NCBI GenBank assembly: GCA_029861845.1
Contig: JAOTYM010000003.1
Location: forward strand, 1-64,000
Source of the DNA: Gammaproteobacteria bacterium
Lineage (GTDB): Bacteria; Pseudomonadota; Gammaproteobacteria; Acidiferrobacterales; SPGG2
Reading direction: 5' to 3'
DNA: 64,000 nucleotides
Positions within the stretch are counted from its first letter, which is position 1, and each line of letters begins with the position of its first letter. Positions 48,114 through 57,770 of the stretch are shown here, piece after piece. A model generated the notes under the pieces. It searched no databases, was not told the origin of the DNA, and saw nothing but the letters and a program-made list of their open reading frames with translations. The position numbers and the translations under genes are program-made.

Positions 48114-48734
48114 ATGAATACAACCGAATCAGGACTGTTCTCTGGCAAGCTAGCCATGTGCCAACATAAGAGGCTTGCTACGAAATGTGCGCATAACATC
48201 CTGCTCGGGATGATTCTGTTGCTCGGTGTCGTTCCGTTTGCTGCGGCTGAGAATGCTGGCTGGTATATAGGTGGTGGTTTTGGCAGTGCTGATGATGACA
48301 AGCTCGATGACAGAGGGACCGCTTTCAAAATATTTGGTGGCTACTGGTTTAACCCGCGCCTCGCGTTAGAAGCGGCGGCGATCGGGCTTGGCGATAACAT
48401 TGGCCCCCAAGATTTAATCAAGGATGGAATTGCCGTAGAGGTGCTCGGGGCGGTGCCGGTCGGCGAGCGCTTCGAGCTGTTTGCTAAGGCGGGGTTTTTC
48501 CTCTGGGAAGTGCGGGTTGAGACTGACGATCTCGAGTGCTCCGACTTTGGGTCGGGGTTCATCTGCTTTTTCGAGGAGGATGAAATAGATGACGGCGTTG
48601 ATCCCGCCTACGGCATTGGTGTCCAATACCGTTTCCACGATCGGTGGAATGTACGTGGCGAATGGGAGCGATTTAAAAACGTTGGTGAAAGCGATGTGGA
48701 TTTGGTCTCAGTCAATATAGTATTTCGATTTTGA
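48114..48734 (+). CDS. Outer-membrane beta-barrel protein
   Basis: Signal peptide; GWYIGGGFGSADDDKLDDRGTAFKIFGGYWFNPRLALEAA...VSVNIVFRF (C-terminal Phe). Confidence 0.75.
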   Translation: MNTTESGLFSGKLAMCQHKRLATKCAHNILLGMILLLGVVPFAAAENAGWYIGGGFGSADDDKLDDRGTAFKIFGGYWFNPRLALEAAAIGLGDNIGPQDLIKDGIAVEVLGAVPVGERFELFAKAGFFLWEVRVETDDLECSDFGSGFICFFEEDEIDDGVDPAYGIGVQYRFHDRWNVRGEWERFKNVGESDVDLVSVNIVFRF

Positions 48735-48812
48735 AGGCCGACTTATGCCTGAAACCCACACCACTTCGCATGGCATGGCCCCAACTATGGGGATGCGATC
48801 AAGGCCAGGAGC

Positions 48813-49211
48813 ATGATCGAGATATCAAGAGTCAGTCACATCGGAATCCGGGTGGCGGACTTGGCGCGCTCGCAAGAATTTTATCGTCGATTCGGTTTCG
48901 AGTTAGTGGCGCAGGGCGAGGCCGACTACGTAGCTATCCTTAAGAGCTCGCGTGGTATTGAAATAAATCTCATCGTTAATGCTAATGGTGACAACGATGG
49001 GAATAATATTCTAATGGATATATCCCCGAAGTACCCCGGCTACACACATGTAGCCCTAGAGATTTCGTCTATTGATCAGACCGTAAAGGCGCTTGAGGAT
49101 AGCGGTATTCCTATTAGCGGTGGCCCTATGCGGCTTGGCGAAGGCATGTCGTTATTTATCCGTGACCCCGACCGCAACGTCATCGAACTGCGGGAAACGA
49201 TATCCAGCTAG
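48813..49211 (+). CDS. VOC/glyoxalase family protein
   Basis: RVSHIGIRVADLARSQEFYRRFGFELV; YTHVALEISSIDQTVKALEDSGIPISGGPMRLGEGMSLFIRDPDRNVIELRE. Confidence 0.88.
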   Translation: MIEISRVSHIGIRVADLARSQEFYRRFGFELVAQGEADYVAILKSSRGIEINLIVNANGDNDGNNILMDISPKYPGYTHVALEISSIDQTVKALEDSGIPISGGPMRLGEGMSLFIRDPDRNVIELRETISS

Positions 49212-49307
49212 GTGGTCTACTCATTCTTCTGATCTCTCGGCGATACGATTTCAGTGCGTGGGCAATCCCCCCTATAATGCTGTGATCGAGCCACGGGGAG
49301 GGTAGGC

Positions 49308-50846
49308 ATGAGAAGAGCGCTGCCGGTTATATTACTCGCGGCATTTGTTGTGAGTGGTTGTGCCGTCAATCCGGTTACGGGCAAGAAGGAACTGAGCCTG
49401 ATTTCCGAGGAGCAAGAGCTCAGCATCGGAAAGCAGCAGTATTCACCGATACGCCAATCGCAGGGTGGTGATTATTCTGTTGATCCACGGATACAGACCT
49501 ATGTGAACAGTGTGGGCCAACGTTTGGCGGCAGTAAGCGATCGTAGATTGCCGTATGAATTTAGGGTACTCAACAATTCTGTACCGAACGCGTGGGCATT
49601 GCCCGGTGGCAAGATTGCTATCAACCGTGGGTTGCTGACTGAGCTCGAGAGTGAAGCTGAGTTGGCGGCGGTGCTCGGTCATGAGATTGTACACGCTGCG
49701 GCAAAGCACGGCGCCAAAGGCATGCAACGCGGCATGTTGCTCCAGGGTGCGGTACTGGCCGCTGCCGTCGCCACCCGAGAAAAACGTTATGCAAACCTTG
49801 CACAGATGGGCGCGTCTATCGGTGCGCAGCTAATTAATCAGAAACATGGCCGCGATGCGGAACGTCAATCGGATCATTACGGCATGATTTATATGTCCCG
49901 CGCCGGCTACGACCCGCAGGGGGCGGTCGATCTGCAAAGGACTTTTGTCAGACTTTCCGAGAGTCGCCAGCAAGATTGGTTGAGTGGGCTTTTCGCTGGT
50001 CACCCACCTTCGCAGGAGCGGGTGGAGAATAACGCACGCGATGCGGCTGCGCTGCCCAAGGGTGGTGAAGTAGGGCGGGAGCGCTACCGGTTAAACATAA
50101 CGCGTTTAGTAAAGAGCAAGCCCGCCTACGAAACCTATGAAAAGGCGCAAAAGGCATTGTCAGATGGTGATATTTCGCAGGCAAAGTCGTTGGTGCGAAA
50201 AGCCATCGCCGTGGAGCCACGCGAGGGGCACTTTCATTCGTTGCTTGGCGACATAGAACTACGTAACAAACGTTTCAGCACCGCCCGACGGCGTTATGAC
50301 AAGGCCATTAGCTTAAACGGCAATTTCTTTTACTATTACCTCCAAAGAGGCCTAGTTAACGAACGACTCAAGGCTAACAGCGCCGCCCAGCGCGACTTAA
50401 CGCGTAGCGTCGAGTTGTTACCAACCGCCGATGCGTTTAATGCATTGGGCAATATCGCGAGAGCGGGGCATCAATACGGCACGGCCAAACAGTATTATGC
50501 GAAAGCAGCTCGCCATCAGAGTGCAGCCGGTAAGGAGGCGTTTGGGGCGTTGGTTGAATTGGATATCTCCGACAACCCAGGCAAATACATTAAGATCCGT
50601 ACTGGCGTGAACGATGCTGGCAGTCTCATCGCTGAAATTAGCAACACTACCCCGCGCGATGTAACCGGACTAGTGCTCACGTTACAGTATCCTGACCCAG
50701 CTGGACAAATGCGACAGGTTAACCGCGCCCTACAGGGCCAGCTAGGAGCGGGGCAAAAAGAACGCATCAATCTAGGGATCGCCGTAAGCCGTGCCCAAGC
50801 CGGGCAAGTTCGAAGCGGTATCGTCGCGGCCCGTATTGCACCATAG
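49308..50846 (+). CDS. M48-family metallopeptidase with TPR C-terminus, lipoprotein
   Basis: Lipobox VVSGCAVNPVTGKKELSLISEEQE; HEIVHAAAKHG; SDHYGMIYMSRAGYDP; TPR-like repeats. Confidence 0.9.
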   Translation: MRRALPVILLAAFVVSGCAVNPVTGKKELSLISEEQELSIGKQQYSPIRQSQGGDYSVDPRIQTYVNSVGQRLAAVSDRRLPYEFRVLNNSVPNAWALPGGKIAINRGLLTELESEAELAAVLGHEIVHAAAKHGAKGMQRGMLLQGAVLAAAVATREKRYANLAQMGASIGAQLINQKHGRDAERQSDHYGMIYMSRAGYDPQGAVDLQRTFVRLSESRQQDWLSGLFAGHPPSQERVENNARDAAALPKGGEVGRERYRLNITRLVKSKPAYETYEKAQKALSDGDISQAKSLVRKAIAVEPREGHFHSLLGDIELRNKRFSTARRRYDKAISLNGNFFYYYLQRGLVNERLKANSAAQRDLTRSVELLPTADAFNALGNIARAGHQYGTAKQYYAKAARHQSAAGKEAFGALVELDISDNPGKYIKIRTGVNDAGSLIAEISNTTPRDVTGLVLTLQYPDPAGQMRQVNRALQGQLGAGQKERINLGIAVSRAQAGQVRSGIVAARIAP

Positions 50847-50858
50847 GCTGTTGACTTA

Positions 50859-51506
50859 ATGTGGGTAAGGGCGATTGCCGCGTCGGCAGTTCTACTAACC
50901 GCGATAGTTTGGTCGAATGTAGGTTGGACGCGCGATTTCTTATCCAAGCTAGAAGAAGGCGTTGCTCGTGAAATTAATTTAGCAAGAACCGATCCTGGTC
51001 AGTACGCCTCTTTTCTTGAGGAATGGAGTCAATACTACAACGATAAGGAAATCGAACGTGCCGGCCAACCAACAATCATTACTCAAGAAGGGGTTTCGGC
51101 GGTAAAGGAAGCGATTCGATACCTACGTGTGGCCAGTTCCTTGCCTTTACTTAAGATCTCAATCGGCATGTCGTTGGCTGCCAAAGACCATGTCAAAGAA
51201 CTCGGTCCAGCCGGGAAATTGGGACACAAGGGGTTGACTAGCAGTTGGCCCACAGATCGCGTAAGTCGTTACGGGAAGTGGAAGGAGGCCTTAGGAGAGG
51301 CCATTTACTATGGTCGAGACGATGCGCGGGAAGTAGTGATGGCGCTAATCATTGACGACGGTGTGCCTAGCCGTGGTCATCGACATCACATCTTCGATCC
51401 CGCTTTTCGCATTGTGGGCGTCGCTTGTGGTCCCCACGCGACCTATGAATCAATGTGTGTAATTACCTTCGCGGGCAGCTATATAGAGCGCACCCAGGGA
51501 CAGTAA
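50859..51506 (+). CDS. CAP/SCP-domain secreted protein
   Basis: GVAREINLARTDPGQYASFL...LKISIGMSLAAKDHVKELGPAGKLGHKG...GHRHHIFDPAFRIVGVACG. Confidence 0.82.
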   Translation: MWVRAIAASAVLLTAIVWSNVGWTRDFLSKLEEGVAREINLARTDPGQYASFLEEWSQYYNDKEIERAGQPTIITQEGVSAVKEAIRYLRVASSLPLLKISIGMSLAAKDHVKELGPAGKLGHKGLTSSWPTDRVSRYGKWKEALGEAIYYGRDDAREVVMALIIDDGVPSRGHRHHIFDPAFRIVGVACGPHATYESMCVITFAGSYIERTQGQ

Positions 51507-51709
51507 GGGTTAATAGTGCTCGTCTGGGTATCGGGCTGAGCGCTAGATTTAGTTGCTCAAAGAGTGGCGTAAGCGACGTTTTTCGGGTTCGATCTAACCT
51601 GGCTCACCCTTTAAGTATTTGTTTGTTAAAGATTTTTCCTATACCCCGACACTCTGTGGCATGCGAATTGCAGCCATACCAAGACACTGACCGAAAGGGT
51701 GCCTTAGTG

Positions 51710-52525
51710 ATGAAAAACGTTCTCAAGCGGGATGGAACCAGTCTGGAACGACCCGGCGCCGTCGATGATCTCTACAGCGACGCTTCGTCGCCGACGTTGA
51801 TTAAGCCGCTGCCCGACAAGGCGGAAACGATAGAAACAGTCGTGCCCATGAGCCGGCGGCTACGGGCGCTGTTCGAAAGGATGCGTAATCCGGGGCACGA
51901 TCCTTACCGCTACCTTCTGATGCTGCGATTCGTGCTTCTCAATTTAGTGGCTTTTGCGCTCTTAGGCGTCGCTTATGTTCATGGCCTTGTCGATATGGTC
52001 GTCGCCGCCGATCGCACGTACTTGTCTGTGATTATTGGTTTCGTGTTCTTGTTGGGGCTTGGCCTTTGCGGGCGCAAGGTCTGGCAAACGAGCCAAGAGC
52101 TTAATCGGGTGCGGCGACCCGGTATGGTGGCTCGATCCAGCGTCGTGCGAGATCTGGAGCGATTGCGCACACGCGACCCGGAAGGTCGCGGAAATCTCAT
52201 CGGTGCTTTGCGCTTGACGCTTTCGCATCGCATCTCGATTGTGCGCCACATTGCTAACAGTCTGGTACTGCTCGGGCTTATCGGTACCGTGCTCGGTTTT
52301 ATCATCGCGCTGTCTGGTGTCGATGCAGAGCGTGCCTCAGACATCAACGCGATCACACCGATGATCTCTACCTTGATAAGTGGCATGTCGACGGCGCTTT
52401 ATACAACGTTGGTGGGCGCCATCCTGAACGTATGGCTCATGGCCAACCATCAGCTGTTGGCAAGCGGTACGGTTAAACTAATCGCCTCGCTAATGGAATC
52501 GGCGGACACGCATGCGCGAAATTGA
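51710..52525 (+). CDS. MotA/TolQ/ExbB proton-channel family protein
   Basis: SLVLLGLIGTVLGFIIALSGVD...ITPMISTLISGMSTALYTTLVGAILNVWLMAN; start placed at ATG 51710. Confidence 0.82.
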   Translation: MKNVLKRDGTSLERPGAVDDLYSDASSPTLIKPLPDKAETIETVVPMSRRLRALFERMRNPGHDPYRYLLMLRFVLLNLVAFALLGVAYVHGLVDMVVAADRTYLSVIIGFVFLLGLGLCGRKVWQTSQELNRVRRPGMVARSSVVRDLERLRTRDPEGRGNLIGALRLTLSHRISIVRHIANSLVLLGLIGTVLGFIIALSGVDAERASDINAITPMISTLISGMSTALYTTLVGAILNVWLMANHQLLASGTVKLIASLMESADTHARN

Positions 52526-53117
52526 TTTCTTTGATGATGAGAGTGGCGCTACCGTATTTCGCGACGTCATCATGTTAGCGTTGGCCGGATTCGTCATGCT
52601 GGTGTTGCTGTTGCTACCTCATATAAATCCTCGGGCAACCCAACAAGATCCGGCCCCTACTCCAGGCAATGTAATGGTCGAGCTTCGTTGGCCGGATGAG
52701 TTGAACGCCGACGTTGACCTCTGGGTGCAGGCGCCAGGCGATGCACCAGTTGGCTATTCAAATCAGGGCAGCGCCATCTTTAATCTGTTGCGCGATGACC
52801 TCGGCCACATTAACGACGTCACCGAGCTCAATTACGAGATGTCGTACAGTCGCGGTGTGCCGGCGGGAGAATATACGGTCAATCTTCATCTCTACAGAAA
52901 TCTGGCCAACGTCTATCCAATTCCGGCTATCGTGGCGGTAAGCGTGAAGAATTCACCAAGTATGCCCGCTGAGCAAATCCTGTCGACCAAACTTGATATG
53001 TCCCATGAAGATGAAGAGCTCACGGCCTTTAGATTCAAGCTTGATAAAGAAGGGCGTCTAGTAAGTGGTAGTGTCCACAATCTGCCGCAGCCGTTACGGG
53101 CAGCAGCGAGGCGATGA
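52512..53117 (+). CDS. Single-TM protein with C-terminal periplasmic beta domain (YfaP/DUF2135-like by eye)
   Basis: N-terminal TM VIMLALAGFVMLVLLLLPHINP in the ExbD position; VMVELRWPDELNADVDLWVQAPGDAPVGYSNQGS. Confidence 0.55.
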   Translation: MREIDFFDDESGATVFRDVIMLALAGFVMLVLLLLPHINPRATQQDPAPTPGNVMVELRWPDELNADVDLWVQAPGDAPVGYSNQGSAIFNLLRDDLGHINDVTELNYEMSYSRGVPAGEYTVNLHLYRNLANVYPIPAIVAVSVKNSPSMPAEQILSTKLDMSHEDEELTAFRFKLDKEGRLVSGSVHNLPQPLRAAARR

Positions 53118-53617
53118 ACTACGTTTTCTATCTATTTGTCGTGTCGGTGGGACTGATAACGGCGCTTGCTGCGATCAGCATCTGGTCCCCACGCCCACTC
53201 TGGGTGAAAGTCGGCGCATTGACGATAGCCGCTCTGCTTTTGCCTGCTGCTTATGTCAGTTTGGTAGAGTTGTTGAGCCGCCCAAAGCCGATCGCGCTCG
53301 AATGGGGGCACGGTGATCTATCCGAGGCGGTGGTATTACATGCTGACTGGCGAGAGGGTGAGAGCATTTACCTGTGGCTCAGGGTTCCCGGGATTGATGA
53401 TCCGCGTGCATACGTGCTTCCTTGGGATCAAAAACAGGCCGAACAGCTGTTTGCCGCTCAGCGGGAGGCGGAGTCACGGCGGACCGAAGTGCATGTTGAA
53501 CGTCCCTTTGGTCGTGGCGAGGAGGAGAGTCAGCAACCAGTGTTTTATGCTGTACCGCAGCCAGCCCCACCACCCAAGGTGAGGCCGGTCAACAATACCT
53601 TCATCTACCAACCGTGA
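53114..53617 (+). CDS. Two-TM protein of unknown function
   Basis: ATGA overlap with preceding gene; two N-terminal TM segments, soluble domain, Pro-rich C-terminus. Confidence 0.6.
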   Translation: MNYVFYLFVVSVGLITALAAISIWSPRPLWVKVGALTIAALLLPAAYVSLVELLSRPKPIALEWGHGDLSEAVVLHADWREGESIYLWLRVPGIDDPRAYVLPWDQKQAEQLFAAQREAESRRTEVHVERPFGRGEEESQQPVFYAVPQPAPPPKVRPVNNTFIYQP

Positions 53618-53650
53618 TGTCGCCGGGCCGACCAGCCCGAATAAAATAGA

Positions 53651-55717
53651 TTAGGACTGGATGTGCGTCAGAGACTTGACCGGGTTTTCTGGAACCAGAG
53701 GTTTACCGCAGGCGTCTCGATAGTGCGTACTAAAGAAGTTGTACATAGTCCGCAGGCAACGCATGGCCCGGTTAGCATAGGCTTTGCCATGTTCCTGGCA
53801 GAGATCCTGGTGGCGTTCAGTGACCATGTCTTCCGAAATCTCTAACAGCGTCTTTTTCTGCCAGTCCGCAAAACACGCTTCCATCATCTGTTTGTAGTTG
53901 TCAATCGTGCGGGCCTTGAGGCCCCTACGAGCCTGCAGAAATTCGTTGAACGCACCCCTTAGCGTATTCACCGCAGTATGGTCCTGCGGTTGTGGTTCAA
54001 ACTCGATCGTATAGGAGTTCAGTTCTGCCTCGGCGTTTTCGGTGTTCGTGTCCATATCAGGTGCGGCATCGCCGTTGGCGCGCTCTTGCTCTGCAAACTC
54101 CAACATAATTTCCTCTTGTGCGGCACCCGCATCGTCGGTCAGCCCATTGAGTTGACAATCATTTGCTTCAAGGGCTTGCCACAGCTCACTACTAGGCCCA
54201 TCCAGCACTTCGCGCAGCTCTTCGGCTAGCGCGTTGAATGCTAGCAGGTCGCCCTTTTGGTGGTAAGTTTGCAGCAGTTTGAGCTTCAATTCTTGGCGCG
54301 CCGGATCCGCGACAAGCGCTTCTTTCAATGTTGTCTCGGCGTGATCGTAGCTACCGGCGGACAGATAAACATCCGCTTCGGCGATCGGATCTAACGCCTC
54401 TGACGAGACGGTTGCGATGCCGCCATCGAGGATCTCGCTGCGACGACGGGATAACCCGCTGCGTCTGTCGGCGGCAACCGGAATGGATCTTTTCCGACGG
54501 TCGCTGTTGGCGCGCCTACCTTGCCGGCGACGATGCGCGTCAGCACGTCTACTACCGTTACCGTCGGTGTGAGTTTCATCTTCTGACGCATTTGTTGACA
54601 CGGCGACCTTAGGAGCGGGCGCTCTTTTTTGGGATTGAAGCGTGATGTTGTGCCGGCGGAGATCGACGACGAGAACGACAAGCCCACCTGCGATAAGCAC
54701 GAATCCACCTATCAAGATAGCAACCAACCCTAATACCCACCGTGGGTGTTCACGTATGAACGCGGTTGCCACGTTTAGCATCCCTTGTACCTTTGGGGCA
54801 GCCGCCAGAGGGGCTTGCTGCGCCCGTCTTGTCTGTTGCATAGTGCCCGCCTTAGCCTCAGGAGCTACTGCTCGTGCCTCATCCCTCGATATCTGGGGCT
54901 GAGCCTGTACTAACGGTGGCTGTGTTTTGGCAGTCATTTGTTCTGCGACTCGGTGCATGGTCTCGGTTTCGACCGGCGGGTTTACAACTTCGGTACTGTC
55001 CCCGAGTTCGTCGAGTTTATTCGATGATGTGGCTGTGCTTTGCTCGGTCGTGGTCACTGGGCTGTCTTGTCCACGTGGCGCTATCTCAACGAGAACGCGC
55101 GGCGGGGACAAAACTGCCGGCGCCGAAGTTGGTTCGGGTGCCGCGGCGCCTGGTTGTTGTGCAGCAGCGAAGGGTTGTTCAGGTTGGGGTATAAATTCGG
55201 GTTTGAGCTCGTCAACTCCGGTCGACACTTTTTGCTGCCCCTTAGCTGCATTCGTCACCGTGTTGGCGGGATCGACAAGCGCCGAGAAATCGTGGACCAG
55301 GTATCCTCCCGACCACACCGCATGTAACGTGAACTGCAAGATGGGCTCGCTAAGCGATTCTTCCGAACCGAGTCGTAGAGCATAGTGGCCGTCCGCTCGT
55401 TTCGCGACGGTAACTTTGATCTCGGGTTGGTTTTCGAGTTCGGCGGCACCAAAGTGGGCCAGGGGCGCGACGCTGGGGAGCAGGCTCTCGATCTCGTCTT
55501 CAGTGATGGAGAGCAATTCGATCTCGGCCTCGAGCGGTGCGTGCAAGCGGGAATAGACAAAAAGTTTCCCCACCTCGAGGGCGTGGGCAACAGTGGGCAT
55601 GAGCACCATCATGGTGCCGATCACCAGAGCCTTCAGCGCTCGCTGGATCCCGCTCTTCTGTCGGTGCATGTTCTGGTCCTGCCTTTGCCCGTGTTTCCGA
55701 CCCACATGGGCATCCAT
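53651..55717 (-). CDS. FimV/HubP-like protein with C-terminal tyrosine-recombinase core-binding (SAM-like) domain
   Basis: FimV N-terminal LEVGKLFVYSRLHAPLEAEIELLSI; TM WVLGLVAILIGGFVLIAGGLVVLVV; FimV TPR ADVYLSAGSYDHAETTLKEALVADPARQELKLKLLQTYHQKGD; C-terminal LRGAFNEFLQARRGLKARTIDNYKQMMEACFADW...ANRAMRCLRTMYNFF...ENPVKSL; start may be ATG 55669. Confidence 0.82.
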   Translation of the reverse strand: MDAHVGRKHGQRQDQNMHRQKSGIQRALKALVIGTMMVLMPTVAHALEVGKLFVYSRLHAPLEAEIELLSITEDEIESLLPSVAPLAHFGAAELENQPEIKVTVAKRADGHYALRLGSEESLSEPILQFTLHAVWSGGYLVHDFSALVDPANTVTNAAKGQQKVSTGVDELKPEFIPQPEQPFAAAQQPGAAAPEPTSAPAVLSPPRVLVEIAPRGQDSPVTTTEQSTATSSNKLDELGDSTEVVNPPVETETMHRVAEQMTAKTQPPLVQAQPQISRDEARAVAPEAKAGTMQQTRRAQQAPLAAAPKVQGMLNVATAFIREHPRWVLGLVAILIGGFVLIAGGLVVLVVDLRRHNITLQSQKRAPAPKVAVSTNASEDETHTDGNGSRRADAHRRRQGRRANSDRRKRSIPVAADRRSGLSRRRSEILDGGIATVSSEALDPIAEADVYLSAGSYDHAETTLKEALVADPARQELKLKLLQTYHQKGDLLAFNALAEELREVLDGPSSELWQALEANDCQLNGLTDDAGAAQEEIMLEFAEQERANGDAAPDMDTNTENAEAELNSYTIEFEPQPQDHTAVNTLRGAFNEFLQARRGLKARTIDNYKQMMEACFADWQKKTLLEISEDMVTERHQDLCQEHGKAYANRAMRCLRTMYNFFSTHYRDACGKPLVPENPVKSLTHIQS

Positions 55718-55869
55718 TGCCGCGGGAGGCCGTATCAGCCCTTTTTTGCGGGTGCGACCACTGCCGTCCGTATGACCGCTGACATATAAAAAGCGTTACT
55801 TTTTAGGTACTTGCCTAACAGTCCGCGATTAGGCGGCCGCAACCGGCGAATATGGGTTGCAAGTACTGT

Positions 55870-56215
55870 GCCGCCCCCGCGAGTCCTGGGGGGCATAAAC
55901 CCCGGCGATTCGTGGGGTGGCCAAACGGGTCGATGGGTCTTCTAATGCCGCATCCACCAGCGCCAGAATGCTAGCCGGTAGGACGACCCCCCCATGCCCA
56001 CGCTGGTGATGTCGGCACCGAAGATTTTTCCGCCATCGGTGATCGGTGTCATGTCGCCATAGCCGACGGTGGTCAAGGATGCCGCGCCCCGCCACATCGT
56101 GGCCGGTATACGGCCGAACGCCTCGGGCTGTGCATGGTGTTCGAAGAGATAAATGACGCTTGCAGCCAAAATGAGAAATGACAAACAAAATAAAAAGGGC
56201 AGCGCAGAAAGAATG
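55870..56215 (-). pseudogene. Voltage-gated K+ channel remnant
   Basis: LSFLILAASVIYLFEHHAQPEAFGRIPATMWRGAASLTTVGYGDMTPITDGGKIFGADITSVGMGG, then frameshift to VVLPASILALVDAALEDPSTR; upstream frame closed by TAA. Confidence 0.7.
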
Positions 56216-56432
56216 CGCTTCTTCCTTTAGTACTGAAAATTAAACCCCGATCCTGCTAGTGTTGTCCTTGGGTGACGCTACTTCGGCGAGTAGGTTCTTT
56301 TGCCTAATGTCTTTTGCATCCGTTATGTTCCGGCTGGGGCGGTTCCGTCGTAGGGCTATCGACCATTGTTGGGTAAACTTTATGTGCTCAACTGCGATTC
56401 GCAGGTTGCTTCAAGGCTGGTAGCGTAACGAT

Positions 56433-56636
56433 ATGCAATGGTGGATGATCCTTGCGACCGGATTCCTGCTGTTGGGTATAGGTGGGATTCTTACCGGTAT
56501 TCGACTCTCCAAAAGAAGCGAGAGGATGTTCAAAACAGAGCTGCGACATACTGACGACGAACTGCATGCGGACAAGGCCGAGTATCCCCATGATACCGAA
56601 GCACAGGCTACGAAAACCCTAAGCCGCAAACACTGA
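56433..56636 (+). CDS. Small single-TM hypothetical protein
   Basis: MQWWMILATGFLLLGIGGILTGIRL plus charged tail; directly upstream of 56639. Confidence 0.5.
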   Translation: MQWWMILATGFLLLGIGGILTGIRLSKRSERMFKTELRHTDDELHADKAEYPHDTEAQATKTLSRKH

Positions 56637-56638
56637 AG

Positions 56639-57256
56639 ATGCGCAAACCTGGATCCATGCGTGGGCTAGAAGAACTCGGGCGCGTGCGACTTAGCCCGAA
56701 TTTCTACATGCGTGATTTCCTCTATTCTGAAATCGCTAACTTCTATGCCATCCCCAACATTCCGGAATATCCCGATATCGCTATTGCCACGGGAACACCA
56801 CTATGTGAGGAATTACTCGAGCCATTACAGGCAACCTTTGGCCGTATTACGGTTCGTTCCGGCTATCGTGCGGTAGCGGTGACTGCGTTCGGCAACAAGC
56901 GGGGAGAAGGCGCTAGCATCGAGGCCAATGCCGCTTACCATGTCTGGGATCTACGAGATTCCGAAGGGTGCCTAGGCGCAGCCGCCTGTATCGTGATTCC
57001 TTGGTTTGCCGATCGCTACGAGGAGGGGGCTGACTGGCGTGAACTCGCCTGGTGGATTCATGATCATCTGCCTTATTCGCACCTTCAATTCTTCCCCAAG
57101 CTCTGCGCCTTCAACATTCAGTGGCATGAGCGGCCGGTGCGAAGGATCGACAGTTTCGTCGCTCCCAAAGGCTGTCTCACTAGGCCCGGTATGCCGAATC
57201 ATGAAGGTAGCCATTCGACGTGGTATCGAGGGTTCCCGACCCTATCGGGTACCTAG
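56639..57256 (+). CDS. Hypothetical protein, peptidase M15-like
   Basis: LSPNFYMRDFLYSEIANFY...ITVRSGYRAVAV...AYHVWDLRD...; resemblance by eye only. Confidence 0.5.
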   Translation: MRKPGSMRGLEELGRVRLSPNFYMRDFLYSEIANFYAIPNIPEYPDIAIATGTPLCEELLEPLQATFGRITVRSGYRAVAVTAFGNKRGEGASIEANAAYHVWDLRDSEGCLGAAACIVIPWFADRYEEGADWRELAWWIHDHLPYSHLQFFPKLCAFNIQWHERPVRRIDSFVAPKGCLTRPGMPNHEGSHSTWYRGFPTLSGT

Positions 57257-57280
57257 GTTCTACCTTCCGAAGTCACCAGA

Positions 57281-57745
57281 TCAATCCAGCGCGGTTGAAG
57301 AGCCATGGATTTTTTCGGCATCTGCACGGTTCCAGTAGCGGTTGGGATTGTCTTTATCATCTATATATTTGGAACGGCTACCCCAGATTTCCTGGATATG
57401 GATAGTCGGTTCTTCGTTACAATGTACTGCAAATACGGTGTCGAAAACCTTATCTAGAATCTCAGAGTTTGGCGGGATGGAGAATGTGATCTCAACCGCT
57501 GACGTGTTTTGCATCGTGTCCTCGAGGCCCGCATGCGATCCTTCGAGCGCGTGAAAGCGCTGATAACCGGGCGCCGTTATGTAGAGACATTTATCGTAAG
57601 CCCCCTGTTTCAACGAGATCTTCTCGTTAAGTGCATCGATCACGGGGTCAACACCATCGATTGGTGTCTGGATCTTGACCAGCCACTCCCGGGCAAGTTG
57701 GGTGGACTCGGTTTCGAAACTGTCAAGACTATGTCGGTTTTGCAT
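57281..57745 (-). CDS. Hypothetical protein
   Basis: 154 aa ORF with no recognised motif. Confidence 0.5.
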   Translation of the reverse strand: MQNRHSLDSFETESTQLAREWLVKIQTPIDGVDPVIDALNEKISLKQGAYDKCLYITAPGYQRFHALEGSHAGLEDTMQNTSAVEITFSIPPNSEILDKVFDTVFAVHCNEEPTIHIQEIWGSRSKYIDDKDNPNRYWNRADAEKIHGSSTALD

Positions 57746-57770
57746 ATCTATCTCCGTCTGTTTCGTTCCC

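Noticed and set aside
54391-55590. ORF-track entries on the plus and alternate frames over the FimV-like gene (for example 54642-54902, 54874-55194, 54927-55385)
   Set aside because: Shadow ORFs of a high-GC coding gene; low-complexity translations without family signals.
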